Source of the DNA: CAWKAO01 sp963847665
Lineage (GTDB): Bacteria; Actinomycetota; Humimicrobiia; Humimicrobiales; Humimicrobiaceae
Direction of reading: 5' to 3'
Length of the DNA stretch: 64,000 bases
Assembly: GCA_963847665.1 (NCBI GenBank)
Contig: CAWKAO010000002.1
Coordinates: 620,001 to 684,000 of the forward strand
A model generated the notes under the pieces. That model did not search any database. It saw nothing but the letters and a program-made list of their open reading frames with translations, and had not been told where the DNA came from. The stretch's first letter is position 1. The number at the start of each line of letters is the position of its first letter. Shown here piece by piece: positions 46,633 to 54,386 of the stretch. Both the position numbers and the translations under genes were made by a program.

Positions 46633-47142
46633 CTGGCATCTTGCCAATCCCGGACATTTGAGACCCCTTTTTTAAGTTCTCTATTTAATGCCTGGGGGTC
46701 CATTCCAGTTGATCGAGGTACCGCTGATTTTCAAGCTTTAAACAAAGCAGTCGACGTTCTCAACCAGGGATATTTTTTTGCTATTGCACCTGAGGGAACA
46801 CGCACAAAGGATGGGCTGTTGGTCCAGGCACATGCCGGAGTGGTGGTCATTGCCTTGAAAAGTAAAGCTATGATTATGCCTATTGTTCAATATGGTGGGG
46901 AAAAGTTTTCTGAGAACATCAAAAAACTGCGCAGAACAAAGATCACAATGGAGGTTGGCGCGCCATTCATGATTTGCCCAAGTAGCACCTATCCAGATAA
47001 AAAAGAACGCCAGTTGATTGCAGATGAGATAATGTATCAAATGGCAGAGCTCTTACCAGCAGAGTACCGAGGATATTATTCAGATTTGAGTAAAACTACG
47101 ACAAATTATTTAAATTTCGATGTATACAATACCAACGAATAA
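46633..47142 (+). pseudogene. plsC: 1-acylglycerol-3-phosphate acyltransferase (PlsC) fragment
   Basis: A frame without a proper start reads FETPFLSSLFNAWGSIPVDR, then FFAIAPEGTRTKDGLL (the EGTR block) and PIVQYGGEKFSENIKKLR, ending at 47142. These are motifs II-IV of PlsC acyltransferases; the catalytic HxxxxD motif I is missing. The fragment begins just after the nine-C run at 46613-46621. It is more G+C rich than its surroundings. A TTG at 46819 could initiate only a non-catalytic piece. Confidence 0.8.
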
Positions 47143-47191
47143 GGATAAGAAGCTTGATAAAGAGGTTCTTGTAATTAACAAGACTGGCTGG

Positions 47192-47214
47192 CCCAAGTTA
47201 CGAAATTCCGAACC
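47192..47214. repeat. Dispersed repeat copy R1
   Basis: CCCAAGTTACGAAATTCCGAACC, followed by GCTTTATAAGGAAATAAAT. It is one of four related copies (R1-R4) between 47.2 and 49.7 kb. Confidence 0.6.
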
Positions 47215-47351
47215 GCTTTATAAGGAAATAAATAAATTTAAAGATTATTTTGAGGATGTAAAAATAGTCTTGCATAGCTGTTTTTCCACTATACACATAT
47301 TAGAACTGCAGATTCTCTATATGTACTGAGATTCAATCAAATCAAGAAAAG

Positions 47352-47570
47352 CTATGATACTTCCTTTTTTTCACGTTCAGCTTCTTCCACCATCTTCTTT
47401 GCAATTCTTAATTCAGTTTTTCTTATGATTTCTTCTGTATAAACCCTTATTTCTCCTACAAGTTTATTGTATTTTGTGATTTAAATAGTATCACCTAAAT
47501 TTTTTTTCAGATGGTCAGTGAGATTTACCCTGAGGTCATTGGTATCTATTCTCTTGTTTGCATCATCCAT
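47352..47570 (-). pseudogene. Phd/YefM-like antitoxin gene with an internal stop
   Basis: From ATG 47570, after a GGGAGAAAT site, the frame reads MDDANKRIDTNDLRVNLTDH and KKNLGDTI, then TAA, and continues in the same frame as ITKYNKLVGEIRVYTEEIIR and KMVEEAEREKKEVS to 47352. Without the stop it is 72 residues and resembles Phd/YefM-type antitoxins (N-terminal V/L-R-N-L segment, then a G-D-x-I-x-I-T-K-Y-N-K turn). No toxin gene is adjacent. One base change would reopen it. It lies just upstream of the slipin gene's 3' end. Confidence 0.45.
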
Positions 47571-47611
47571 GTTATTTCTCCCTGGCTACAACTCCCTAGT
47601 CTTTTATTTTC

Positions 47612-48379
47612 CTATTTGTCTCTTTTTAACTTATTTAAAAAGGAATCTATAAGGTCTACTGGAACAGGAAATATTATTGTCGAATTATGTTCTGCAGCGA
47701 TCTCTTTTAATGTTTGCAGGAACCTGAGCTGGATAGATACTGAATATTTAGAAAGTATCCCTGCAGCCTGGGATAATTTTTCTGATGCCTGAAGTTCGCC
47801 TTCAGCATTTATTATTTTTGCCCTTCTTTCCCTTTCAGCTTCAGCCTGTCTAGCAAAAGCCCTCTGTATTGACTCTGGCAGCTCCACATCCTTTACCTCT
47901 ACCATACTGACCTTTATTCCCCAGGGATCTGTCTGTTCATCAATAACTAGCTGTAGCTCCTTGTTTATTTTGTCCCTTCTGGAAAGTAGGTCGTCAAGTT
48001 CTGCCTGACCCAGTATACTTCTTAATGTCGTCTGGGAGATTTGGGAAGTGGCAAGCCTATAGTTTTCAATTGCTACGATAGCTTTTTCGGGATCCATTAC
48101 CCGGAAATAAACAACAGCATTTACTTTTACGGGGACATTGTCCTTTGTAATAATATCCTGAGGGGGTACATCCAAGGTCACTGTCCTTAGATCAACATTT
48201 ATCATCTTATCAACAAAGGGAATAATAAGGAAAATTCCCGGGCCCTTTGCACCCCTGAGTCTTCCAAACCTGAATATTACACCTCTTACATATTCCCTTA
48301 GAACTCTTACTGCAGACCTCAGTATTATAATTACGAATATTACTGCAATGACTGTTCCTATAATTGCACCTATTGACAT
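47612..48379 (-). CDS. Slipin (stomatin/SPFH band-7 family)
   Basis: A 255-residue protein: N-terminal membrane helix (IGTVIAVIFVIIILRSA), then the SPFH domain with FRFGRLRGAKGPGIFLIIPF, TVTLDVPPQDIITKDNVPVK, YRLATSQISQTTLRSILGQ and RAFARQAEAERERRAKIINA, the slipin signature. Prokaryotic slipins form membrane-associated oligomers, often paired with NfeD proteases; no nfeD gene is visible here. The ATG at 48379 follows AAGGAGGC. Confidence 0.93.
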   Translation of the reverse strand: MSIGAIIGTVIAVIFVIIILRSAVRVLREYVRGVIFRFGRLRGAKGPGIFLIIPFVDKMINVDLRTVTLDVPPQDIITKDNVPVKVNAVVYFRVMDPEKAIVAIENYRLATSQISQTTLRSILGQAELDDLLSRRDKINKELQLVIDEQTDPWGIKVSMVEVKDVELPESIQRAFARQAEAERERRAKIINAEGELQASEKLSQAAGILSKYSVSIQLRFLQTLKEIAAEHNSTIIFPVPVDLIDSFLNKLKRDK

Positions 48380-48530
48380 TTTTGCCTCCTTATAAGCTAC
48401 CTTGTTTAATTATTGTTTATCAATATAAATTTATGTTTTTGTCCCGTATTTTTTATTTCAAATATTTTATAATTATATTATATTGGCTCGTTTATTGGAA
48501 ACATTGAGGAATGAGACATATTACCGGATA

Positions 48531-48554
48531 GCCAAGGTAGTGAAATTTCGAACC
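48531..48554. repeat. Dispersed repeat copy R2
   Basis: GCCAAGGTAGTGAAATTTCG then AACC, the most divergent left arm of the four copies; the right part matches R1 (AACCGCTT). Confidence 0.5.
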
Positions 48555-49016
48555 GCTTGATACAAGAATTAATAAAATTCATCAATATAAAACCGTATCA
48601 ATATAAAGAAATTAAAGGGTCACAGAAGTTTAAAGTCTACACAGATATATTTGCATAGCACAGAAAAAGAATTGGAAGAGTCGATAAGTATGCTTTAAGA
48701 GCTATTAATTAAAAAACCCTAAGTTACCTTTCACCATAGTCTCACGACCTTAGGTTAATAGACAACTCAGGATCACTTAATAAACCCCGTCAGCTCCATC
48801 TAGACTTAACTTACTCTCCTGCATTCTTTCGTCTGCAATTTTCAATTATTTCTTGATGTCGCCTTCAATCTACTAAGTTATTTTATATTATCAAAAATTA
48901 TTAAAATTGTCAAATAATATTTTAATAAATGTATCTATAATTATTTTAAAATAAATTATTATTATTTTTTTAAATTTATTAATTTAAACATTGCTAATAA
49001 CTACATCAGGTGGTTG

Positions 49017-49040
49017 CCCCAAGTTACGAAATTTCGAACC
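49017..49040. repeat. Dispersed repeat copy R3
   Basis: CCCCAAGTTACGAAATTTCG then AACC, containing the 10-base palindrome CGAAATTTCG. Confidence 0.6.
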
Positions 49041-49090
49041 ATTTTTTAAGTGAGTTAATAAGGATAAAAGAAATTATTATATCTGGTTTA

Positions 49091-49513
49091 TTATTTCTGC
49101 CCTGGTAGTGAGATTATACCTAATTGTTGCATCCGACCAAGAGCATCACTTTGTGCCCAGCTTTCTATAATCCTGCTATTGGCTATTTTAAATATTAAGA
49201 TGCCCGTTACTTTTATTGACTTACCTGTAGGAGCAACACCTTTAAACTCACCTTTGTGGGTAGCAGTAAAGAAATATCGCATCACTACTTTGTCCCCTTC
49301 TGCAATTATGTCCTCAACAGCGATCTTGATATCAGGAAATGCATTTGTATTCATTAAAATATATTCTTTTATAACCTTGAGACTTTCCATCTCTACTCCC
49401 CAGTGGGCAACAATATTTTTATCCATAATCTCATCTAATACATCAAGCCTTCCCTGGTTATAAACCTCTTCGGGATATCGACGTGAAATAGCTTTATTTT
49501 CTTCAATAGACAA
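49091..49513 (-). CDS. SnoaL-like ester cyclase/NTF2-fold protein
   Basis: A 140-residue NTF2-fold protein. RYPEEVYNQGRLDVLDEIM, then NAFPDIKIAVEDIIAEGDK, VMRYFFTATHKGEFKGVAPT and an end with IVESWAQSD-like spacing (here IIESWAQSDALG) match SnoaL-like polyketide or ester cyclase-like proteins. The family is large and its members act on different small molecules, so a function cannot be assigned. ATG at 49513 follows an AAGGAGGA site. Isolated gene. Confidence 0.8.
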   Translation of the reverse strand: MSIEENKAISRRYPEEVYNQGRLDVLDEIMDKNIVAHWGVEMESLKVIKEYILMNTNAFPDIKIAVEDIIAEGDKVVMRYFFTATHKGEFKGVAPTGKSIKVTGILIFKIANSRIIESWAQSDALGRMQQLGIISLPGQK

Positions 49514-49917
49514 AGTAATCCTCCTTCTAAAATTATTAATATTAGAAAAATCATATAAATATATTGTAGTGTAAAATAATAATTATTACTAAAATGGTTA
49601 TTTGAGATATTAATGAAAAAGATGTCTTATGTGGCTGCCCACGCTTGTCGATAGTAAGAACTTTTAAAATAAAAGTAAAAATAAAATATTAGACTTGTTA
49701 TCACCCCAAGTTAGGAGATTTCTAATCATTTTTTGAAGATATTGATTAGAACTTAAAATACTACCTGATGTCTATTTAAAAACACTGCAATACTTTAGTA
49801 TTAGATGGTGAGGATTTAAGATAGTTTAATAATGTTGAGTTGTAAAAATACTTAAAATATTTGTTTAAGGTTGTAATGGTTGTAATAAGTTAGATATTAC
49901 AATTATAATTATTGTTA
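49514..49917. other. AT-rich intergenic region with one repeat copy
   Basis: No gene is seen in these 404 bases. Repeat copy R4 is at 49704. It contains an inverted repeat TCTAATCA / TGATTAGA (49720-49751), which could form a hairpin beyond the end of the MtrA operon on the minus strand. Confidence 0.4.
49704..49727. repeat. Dispersed repeat copy R4
   Basis: CCCCAAGTTAGGAGATTTCT then AATC, related to R3 in its left arm, degenerate in the right. Confidence 0.45.
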
Positions 49918-50598
49918 TTATTTTATTTTTTTATTTTTTGCTCTTAGTTTTTCCATCAATTCACTAGCTTTTTTTAATGCTTCTTCTTCTTTTTTATCGG
50001 TAGGTTGTGCCCAAGGCATTGAAACACGCCAAGTTATTTTCCCAGTTAATGGTTCTTCTGGATATGCTCCAATATCGTAAAGTTTATAACCCCTAAACTC
50101 GACAGGGTTTTCCTGATAACAGGACCATACAGCTTTTCTTATGACATCTGGGTTACCTTCAAATTGAAGATCAATTAATGATACTTGTTTTCTAAATCTA
50201 TCTATTAGTTCCATAGGTATATTAAATAAATATGGATGTGGAGATTGTGTATTAATAATTCTTTTTTCAGAATCAACTCCTTCTGTAAATAACGCTTTTA
50301 ATGCCTGACCCGTTAAATGACCTTCCGATTCAGGGCCTCCCAAAATCAAATACCTGATATTAGGATTTGAAACAATATTACAGATTATCTTTTCAAATCC
50401 GATATTTTCAGTCTGAACTGTTCCAGATAGTGCAGCACCACTTTCTGCTCCTGCTCTTACAAGGTTTTCAAGTTCTGCCGGGATTTTATCAGCATCACAA
50501 TTTAAAACAATAGCGACAGCAACAGGGGAAGCATCATTGCCCCTTATATACCTTCCTTCCTCGGGAGGATAATCAGGATGTGGTTTAACTTTTAACAT
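49918..50598 (-). CDS. mtrA: MtrA-like corrinoid protein (tetrahydromethanopterin S-methyltransferase subunit A family)
   Basis: A 226-residue protein with clear MtrA blocks: PDYPPEEGRYIRGNDASPV near the N-terminus, AALSGTVQTENIGFEKIIC, NIRYLILGGPESEGHLTGQA and IDRFRKQVSLIDLQ. In methanogens MtrA carries the corrinoid that moves a methyl group from tetrahydromethanopterin to coenzyme M. Here it lacks the C-terminal membrane anchor and no other Mtr subunits are seen, so it is a soluble stand-alone protein, possibly carrying methyl groups for another purpose. It ends a nine-gene operon with a thioredoxin system, CcdA, OsmC, DGC proteins and GcvH-like, beginning 3 bases after the gene at 50602. 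Confidence 0.9.
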   Translation of the reverse strand: MLKVKPHPDYPPEEGRYIRGNDASPVAVAIVLNCDADKIPAELENLVRAGAESGAALSGTVQTENIGFEKIICNIVSNPNIRYLILGGPESEGHLTGQALKALFTEGVDSEKRIINTQSPHPYLFNIPMELIDRFRKQVSLIDLQFEGNPDVIRKAVWSCYQENPVEFRGYKLYDIGAYPEEPLTGKITWRVSMPWAQPTDKKEEEALKKASELMEKLRAKNKKIK

Positions 50599-50601
50599 TA
50601 T

Positions 50602-50919
50602 TTATTTTGATATTGTAATTGAGATATTTTTAGGCAAGGCAACTACTGCCGCAACCTGCATTGACTTAAAAAAACCAACTGGGACTGCACAACCAGCACA
50701 ACAGCCTTTAAGCTCTGCTCTTATTACTTTAAAAAGTTCTCCGTCAAAACCTTCTTTTATTTCATTATATGCATCATAAATTCCAAGTTTTTTTGATAGT
50801 TTATCTATCGTTTCGCAATTAGTATTAACCTTAAAAGAAACATGTTGTGAGTCTTCAGAGTTAGCCTCTATTTCTGTTAGGAATCCACAAATACCTGCTT
50901 CAATTCTTGTTTTTGTCAT
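50602..50919 (-). CDS. Conserved small cysteine protein of the MtrA operon, function unknown
   Basis: A 105-residue protein. Early cysteines in EAGICGFLTEIEA, a beta-rich middle (VSFKVNTNCETIDKLSKKLG) and a strongly conserved-looking LKGCCAGCAVPVGFFKSMQV motif (CCxxC) before a hydrophobic end. The CCxxC set suggests metal or redox binding. I do not know an assigned function. It lies 3 bases before mtrA and 40 bases after the small thioredoxin, so it belongs to the same transcript. Confidence 0.75.
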   Translation of the reverse strand: MTKTRIEAGICGFLTEIEANSEDSQHVSFKVNTNCETIDKLSKKLGIYDAYNEIKEGFDGELFKVIRAELKGCCAGCAVPVGFFKSMQVAAVVALPKNISITISK

Positions 50920-50959
50920 TATTTTTTCTCCATTTATAATTTTTTTTAAACAGTATACT

Positions 50960-51205
50960 TTATTTCATTACTTTCTTTATAATATTTATAATATCCTGGG
51001 TTTTTAAGTATTTTCCAAAAGATACTACCTTATCATCAATAACTAAAGCTGGTGTGCTCATAACACCATATTTGGCGATCTCTGAAAAATCCCCAATATT
51101 TTCCACATCCACATTCAACCCAAGTTCTTTAACGGCAGCTTTGGTATTTTCAAATGTTTCAACACTTCTTCCACAGCATGCACCCAATACTATAATTTTC
51201 GTTAT
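50960..51205 (-). CDS. Small thioredoxin-fold protein (redox-active disulfide family)
   Basis: About 81 residues. The core reads IVLGACCGRSVETFENTKAA, EIAKYGVMSTPALVIDD and VSFGKYLKTQDIINIIKKV, the pattern of small thioredoxin-like proteins (MSTPAL is their cis-Pro loop). The usual CxxC is reduced to adjacent cysteines (ACCGRS). The first normal codon is TTG 51187, but family homology continues upstream (TKIIVLG). An ATA at 51205 lies 6 bases after AGAGAGG and is likely the real start, or a miscalled ATG. Gene follows ccdA by 11 bases in the operon. Confidence 0.7.
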   Translation of the reverse strand: MTKIIVLGACCGRSVETFENTKAAVKELGLNVDVENIGDFSEIAKYGVMSTPALVIDDKVVSFGKYLKTQDIINIIKKVMK

Positions 51206-51216
51206 CTTTGTCCTCT

Positions 51217-51909
51217 CTAAAATCCCAAATAAAACATATAAAAAGCAAGTAGTAAAATCAAGGATCCTAAAAAAATTTTTATAATTTTACTTGCCCTGCC
51301 ATATCTTTCATTTGATGTAAGTTTTTTTATAAACCCCATAGATGTTCCTGCAATAATCACAAGTATGCTATGCCCTACAGAATAAAGTAACAGTAGAAGA
51401 ACTCCCCATAAAATCTTTCCCTGCGAAGCGACTAAAGCCAGTAGTGCAATAAGAACAGGTGTTGCACAGGGTGAGGAAAAAATACCTCCAAGAATACCTG
51501 CAATAAGTGCTCCAATGTAACCTCTTCTTCTATTTTTGTTTATTAAAAAAGTTGAAGGGATAAAATTAAAAACTTCCCAGATCTGAAGAGCCATAAGTAC
51601 CATTAAAACTCCAAGAACAATATACCACCATGACGCAGCCCTTCCGATTAACTTTCCTGCAAGCGATGCTACTACACCAAGTACAGTAAAGGTAACAGTC
51701 ATTCCAAGGGCAAATACCAATGAAAGACGAAAAGATTTTTTTGTATCATTATCAGCAGTTCCACCAACATATGCTACAACAAGAGGAATGGTTGAAAGAG
51801 AGCATGGGGTAAACGCTGTTAAAGCTCCTGCAAGAATTGCAAGTATTGGAGCAAGCCATAGATTTGCCTTAATCAGGGCTGATAAAGTTTCTAACCATTC
51901 GTTTATCAT
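51217..51909 (-). CDS. ccdA: CcdA/DsbD-type transmembrane thiol-electron carrier
   Basis: A 230-residue protein with six transmembrane helices. Conserved cysteine motifs FTPCSLSTIPLVVAYVGG and IFSSPCATPVLIALL are in helices 1 and 4, as in CcdA. The protein transfers electrons from cytoplasmic thioredoxin to extracytoplasmic thiol-disulfide proteins. Its ATGA overlaps the stop of the upstream membrane-anchored thioredoxin by 4 bases, and a small thioredoxin follows, so cytoplasmic and external partners are both next to it. Confidence 0.93.
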   Translation of the reverse strand: MINEWLETLSALIKANLWLAPILAILAGALTAFTPCSLSTIPLVVAYVGGTADNDTKKSFRLSLVFALGMTVTFTVLGVVASLAGKLIGRAASWWYIVLGVLMVLMALQIWEVFNFIPSTFLINKNRRRGYIGALIAGILGGIFSSPCATPVLIALLALVASQGKILWGVLLLLLYSVGHSILVIIAGTSMGFIKKLTSNERYGRASKIIKIFLGSLILLLAFYMFYLGF

Positions 51910-52556
51910 TCTATGCCCATCTCTTTAAATACTGCTCTTATCTGTTCTTCAGTCATGCCTCCTACGTGACCTGTATATACATGTTCTCCTGTTTCTTTCA
52001 TTACATACATTTGCATTTGCATACCTTCAGAATCTGAGGGAACAAAGGGATTTCCCTGTGCATCAAAGAAGAATTGTGTTGGAATCATTTGCACAGGAAA
52101 ATCAGCCGCTGCATTAGGGTATTTCCAGACATCAACAAATTTTACAATTACTTTGCCCTGCCATTCCTGGTTCAGCTTTTTAAGTACCGGAGCCATCTCT
52201 TTACATGGAATGCAGGAATCTGCGCCGAAATCTATGATGATAGACAGGTCATATGATTTAAGTTTTTCCAAGTCTATTTCACTTGCTGCCAGTAAAAAGT
52301 CTGTATTAACATTTTCTTCTGTTTCAGCAGTAGTAGTTTCAGAAGAGCTTAAACCAGTTGTTTCTTTTGACTCTTCTATTGTAGTTACAAAAGACCTAGG
52401 ATCAACCGTTTCTTGCGATACATCAGTTGCGGTAGCAACTGTATTAATATCAGCAACTTCTTGTTTTTCTTCATTTGTTTTAAAAAACCATATTCCAGCA
52501 ATTATAGCGACCACTATAACGGGTATGATAATCTTTAAGACAAGATTTCTTTTCAT
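51906..52556 (-). CDS. Membrane-anchored extracytoplasmic thioredoxin
   Basis: A 216-residue protein. N-terminal anchor KIIIPVIVVAIIAGIWFF, a Ser/Thr/Glu-rich linker of about 75 residues, then a thioredoxin domain with DFGADSCIPCKEMAPVL (CxxC), KFVDVWKYPNAAADF and cis-Pro segment MIPTQFFFD. It probably receives electrons from CcdA, whose start codon overlaps its stop, and acts outside the membrane. A 60-base gap separates it from the OsmC gene upstream. Confidence 0.9.
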   Translation of the reverse strand: MKRNLVLKIIIPVIVVAIIAGIWFFKTNEEKQEVADINTVATATDVSQETVDPRSFVTTIEESKETTGLSSSETTTAETEENVNTDFLLAASEIDLEKLKSYDLSIIIDFGADSCIPCKEMAPVLKKLNQEWQGKVIVKFVDVWKYPNAAADFPVQMIPTQFFFDAQGNPFVPSDSEGMQMQMYVMKETGEHVYTGHVGGMTEEQIRAVFKEMGIE

Positions 52557-52616
52557 TCATTATAATCAATAACAGGATACCAAGTTTTAGACATGATTAT
52601 TCTCCTTTTTATACAT

Positions 52617-53045
52617 TCAAATTATTTTTATTTCAGGCTCTATTGTAATTCCTGCCTTAATTGATTCTGCAATAAGACTATACTTTCTTGCTGATTTTAT
52701 AATGGCATTTATTTTTTCAGGCGTTGTATCTCTTGCAACAATTTCTAATTTTAAAATTATTTCTTTAAATATGGAGGTTTTATCTATAAACTCAGTTACT
52801 TTTCCCGATGCTTCGCATTCAAAAGAAACAAGTTCCATTTTATATCTTTCTGCAGCCCAGACAAACATCATAAAATAGCATGTATTTATAGCTGCCATGA
52901 AAGCATCTTCCGGAGTTAGAACATCAGGATGGCCATGAAGTGCGGGTGGTGCTGAAAAATCAAGTTCAACTCCATTTTCCATTTTAATGTGACCCTTATG
53001 ACCGCCAATCCACTTTGAATGATTCTTGTAAATAAATGTTGCCAT
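52617..53045 (-). CDS. OsmC/Ohr family protein
   Basis: A 142-residue OsmC-like protein. NHSKWIGGHKGHIKMENG, then LTPEDAFMAAINTCYFMMFV carrying one redox cysteine and LVSFECEASGKVTEF carrying the second. The family reduces organic hydroperoxides or acts on sulphur species. It abuts the DGC gene at 53046 without a gap, so is co-translated with it in the operon. Confidence 0.88.
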   Translation of the reverse strand: MATFIYKNHSKWIGGHKGHIKMENGVELDFSAPPALHGHPDVLTPEDAFMAAINTCYFMMFVWAAERYKMELVSFECEASGKVTEFIDKTSIFKEIILKLEIVARDTTPEKINAIIKSARKYSLIAESIKAGITIEPEIKII

Positions 53046-53486
53046 CTAATCCTTTCCTTCCCTTAAAATCTTATCAACATTTTCTTCAATTTCATCAGCA
53101 ACCCTATTTGCTATTTCTTTTTCTTTAGCGTTTAAATTACGCCTGTTAATTATTTTTTCGCCTTCTTTTATAAAATCCTTAACATTTATTGAGTGCGATA
53201 CTTTACCCGAAAATTTTTCTGTTGCTTTTTTAGCACACAGTTTTTCACAGCCATCAACAGTAATTGTGGGATAATTTTTTGCAAACATTCTGTCTCCTTC
53301 TCCACCGGCAATATATAAAGGCAGGCATATGGTTGTGGTATCTAAAGGTTTACGTTTTAAGAGCACTTCAAGTGTTGCCAGCCTGGAAATAGATCCTTCA
53401 AGTAAATCCTCTCCACTGCAAGAAACGATACCTACTTTTTTGCTTTTATTTTCAATTTCAGTCTTATCTGTTATTTTATTATCCAT
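53046..53486 (-). CDS. DGC-domain putative zinc-binding protein (copy 2)
   Basis: A 146-residue protein. KVGIVSCSGEDLLEGSISRL at the N-terminus and TITVDGCEKLCAKKATEKF with the DGC signature are diagnostic of DGC-domain proteins, whose cysteines may bind zinc. These proteins often appear beside thioredoxins and arsenic or selenium-related genes; the role is undefined. It lies 17 bases after the other DGC gene. The 50-residue C-terminal tail is highly charged and helical. Confidence 0.82.
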   Translation of the reverse strand: MDNKITDKTEIENKSKKVGIVSCSGEDLLEGSISRLATLEVLLKRKPLDTTTICLPLYIAGGEGDRMFAKNYPTITVDGCEKLCAKKATEKFSGKVSHSINVKDFIKEGEKIINRRNLNAKEKEIANRVADEIEENVDKILREGKD

Positions 53487-53503
53487 AATTTTAAAAACTC
53501 CAT

Positions 53504-53938
53504 TTAATTGTTATTTTTATCCTCTTTACCATTTTTATTTTCAATTAAATCTTCTACATCTTTTACAATCGTGTCTGAAATTGTATTAACTAATGCTTTA
53601 CCGCTATCCCCGATATCGATTATTCCCTGGGGTTTCTTATCAGGATTGGCAGCAGCAAATTTTAATATCATATAGCTTTTATCAGGAACTTTACCATATT
53701 GGTCTACATTTTTTTTGGCACAATGCCGAGCACAGCCATCCAGTGTTATGACATAATTATTTTTAACCTTCTCAATCGTTTCCTTATCCTGGGATGTAAG
53801 CAGAGCAAGACACACAGTTTCAACTTTATCTTTTGACAAATTTTCAATGACTTTATATGCAGTCTCCCTTGATACAGTTCCAATGGGTTTACCTATACCA
53901 CTGCATGGTATAACTATAACTTTTTTATCATGACTCAC
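53504..53938 (-). CDS. DGC-domain putative zinc-binding protein (copy 1)
   Basis: A 144-residue protein. VIVIPCSGIGKPIGTVSRET and YVITLDGCARHCAKKNVDQ give the DGC signature; otherwise it differs from the next gene, so the two are diverged relatives rather than a recent duplication. Its start overlaps the end of the GcvH-like gene by 11 bases. In the same operon; role unknown. Confidence 0.82.
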   Translation of the reverse strand: MSHDKKVIVIPCSGIGKPIGTVSRETAYKVIENLSKDKVETVCLALLTSQDKETIEKVKNNYVITLDGCARHCAKKNVDQYGKVPDKSYMILKFAAANPDKKPQGIIDIGDSGKALVNTISDTIVKDVEDLIENKNGKEDKNNN

Positions 53939-54386
53939 TTTTTAACTTTTCTCCTTCTTCGGCTACTTTTAATTTCATAAAATCAAAATAATCTTTACTA
54001 TCCATTAAATTAACCTTATCTTTTTCAAAATCATCAAGTCTTACTTTAAGCAGCCAACCCTCACCATAAGGATCTAAATTTACAAGCTCCGGGGAGCTGT
54101 CCAATTGTTTGTTAAGCTCTATTATTTCTCCGCTTACAGGAGAAGTAAGTTCGAAAGAAACTTTCATTGTTTCTATATCCCCAAATGGATCGCTTTGTTT
54201 TATTTTTATGCCAACAGCAAATAAACTGACAGAAGCGATATCACCATTTAATGTCTGGAAAAAATCTGTAACACCTATAATCGCTACACTGTCAGTCTTT
54301 TCGACCCAGCACCCATCCCGGAGATAATAGATTTCACTTTTAACCTTAAAAATAAATTTGTCATATGCATATTCCTCAAAACTCAT
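53928..54386 (-). CDS. GcvH-like lipoyl-carrier protein
   Basis: A 152-residue protein with GcvH features: DSVAIIGVTDFFQTLNGDI, then GDIETMKVSFELTSPVSGEI with a lysine at the lipoylation position (ETMK) and the usual LDPYGEGWLLKVRL at the end. The N-terminal extension of about 25 residues is unlike standard GcvH, and no other glycine-cleavage genes are visible. GcvH-like proteins that are not part of glycine cleavage carry lipoate for other redox chemistry, for example in sulphur oxidation. First gene of the operon, divergent from acr3. ATG 54386 follows AAAGGAGACATGC. Confidence 0.82.
   Translation of the reverse strand: MSFEEYAYDKFIFKVKSEIYYLRDGCWVEKTDSVAIIGVTDFFQTLNGDIASVSLFAVGIKIKQSDPFGDIETMKVSFELTSPVSGEIIELNKQLDSSPELVNLDPYGEGWLLKVRLDDFEKDKVNLMDSKDYFDFMKLKVAEEGEKLKSES

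Larger units (their letters stand above)
48380..49090. other. Intergenic region with repeats and a possible gene remnant
   Basis: No intact gene. Around 48530-48658 a plus-strand frame reads SEISNRLIQELIKFINIKPY and ends KFKVYTDIFA, and a second frame follows (RIGRVDKYALRAIN to about 48712). This looks like a broken small gene I cannot name. Two dispersed repeat copies (48531, 49017) lie here. The rest is AT-rich without recognisable signals. Confidence 0.35.

Noticed and set aside
47120..47329. A 69-codon frame overlapping the end of the PlsC fragment
   Set aside because: It has no ribosome site, contains dispersed repeat R1 and matches no family I know; treated as repeat sequence.
49918..54386. 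Archaeal origin of the whole window because of MtrA and ComB
   Set aside because: The SRP RNA, ribosome sites, RarA, RecR, UppP and DnaX genes are all bacterial.
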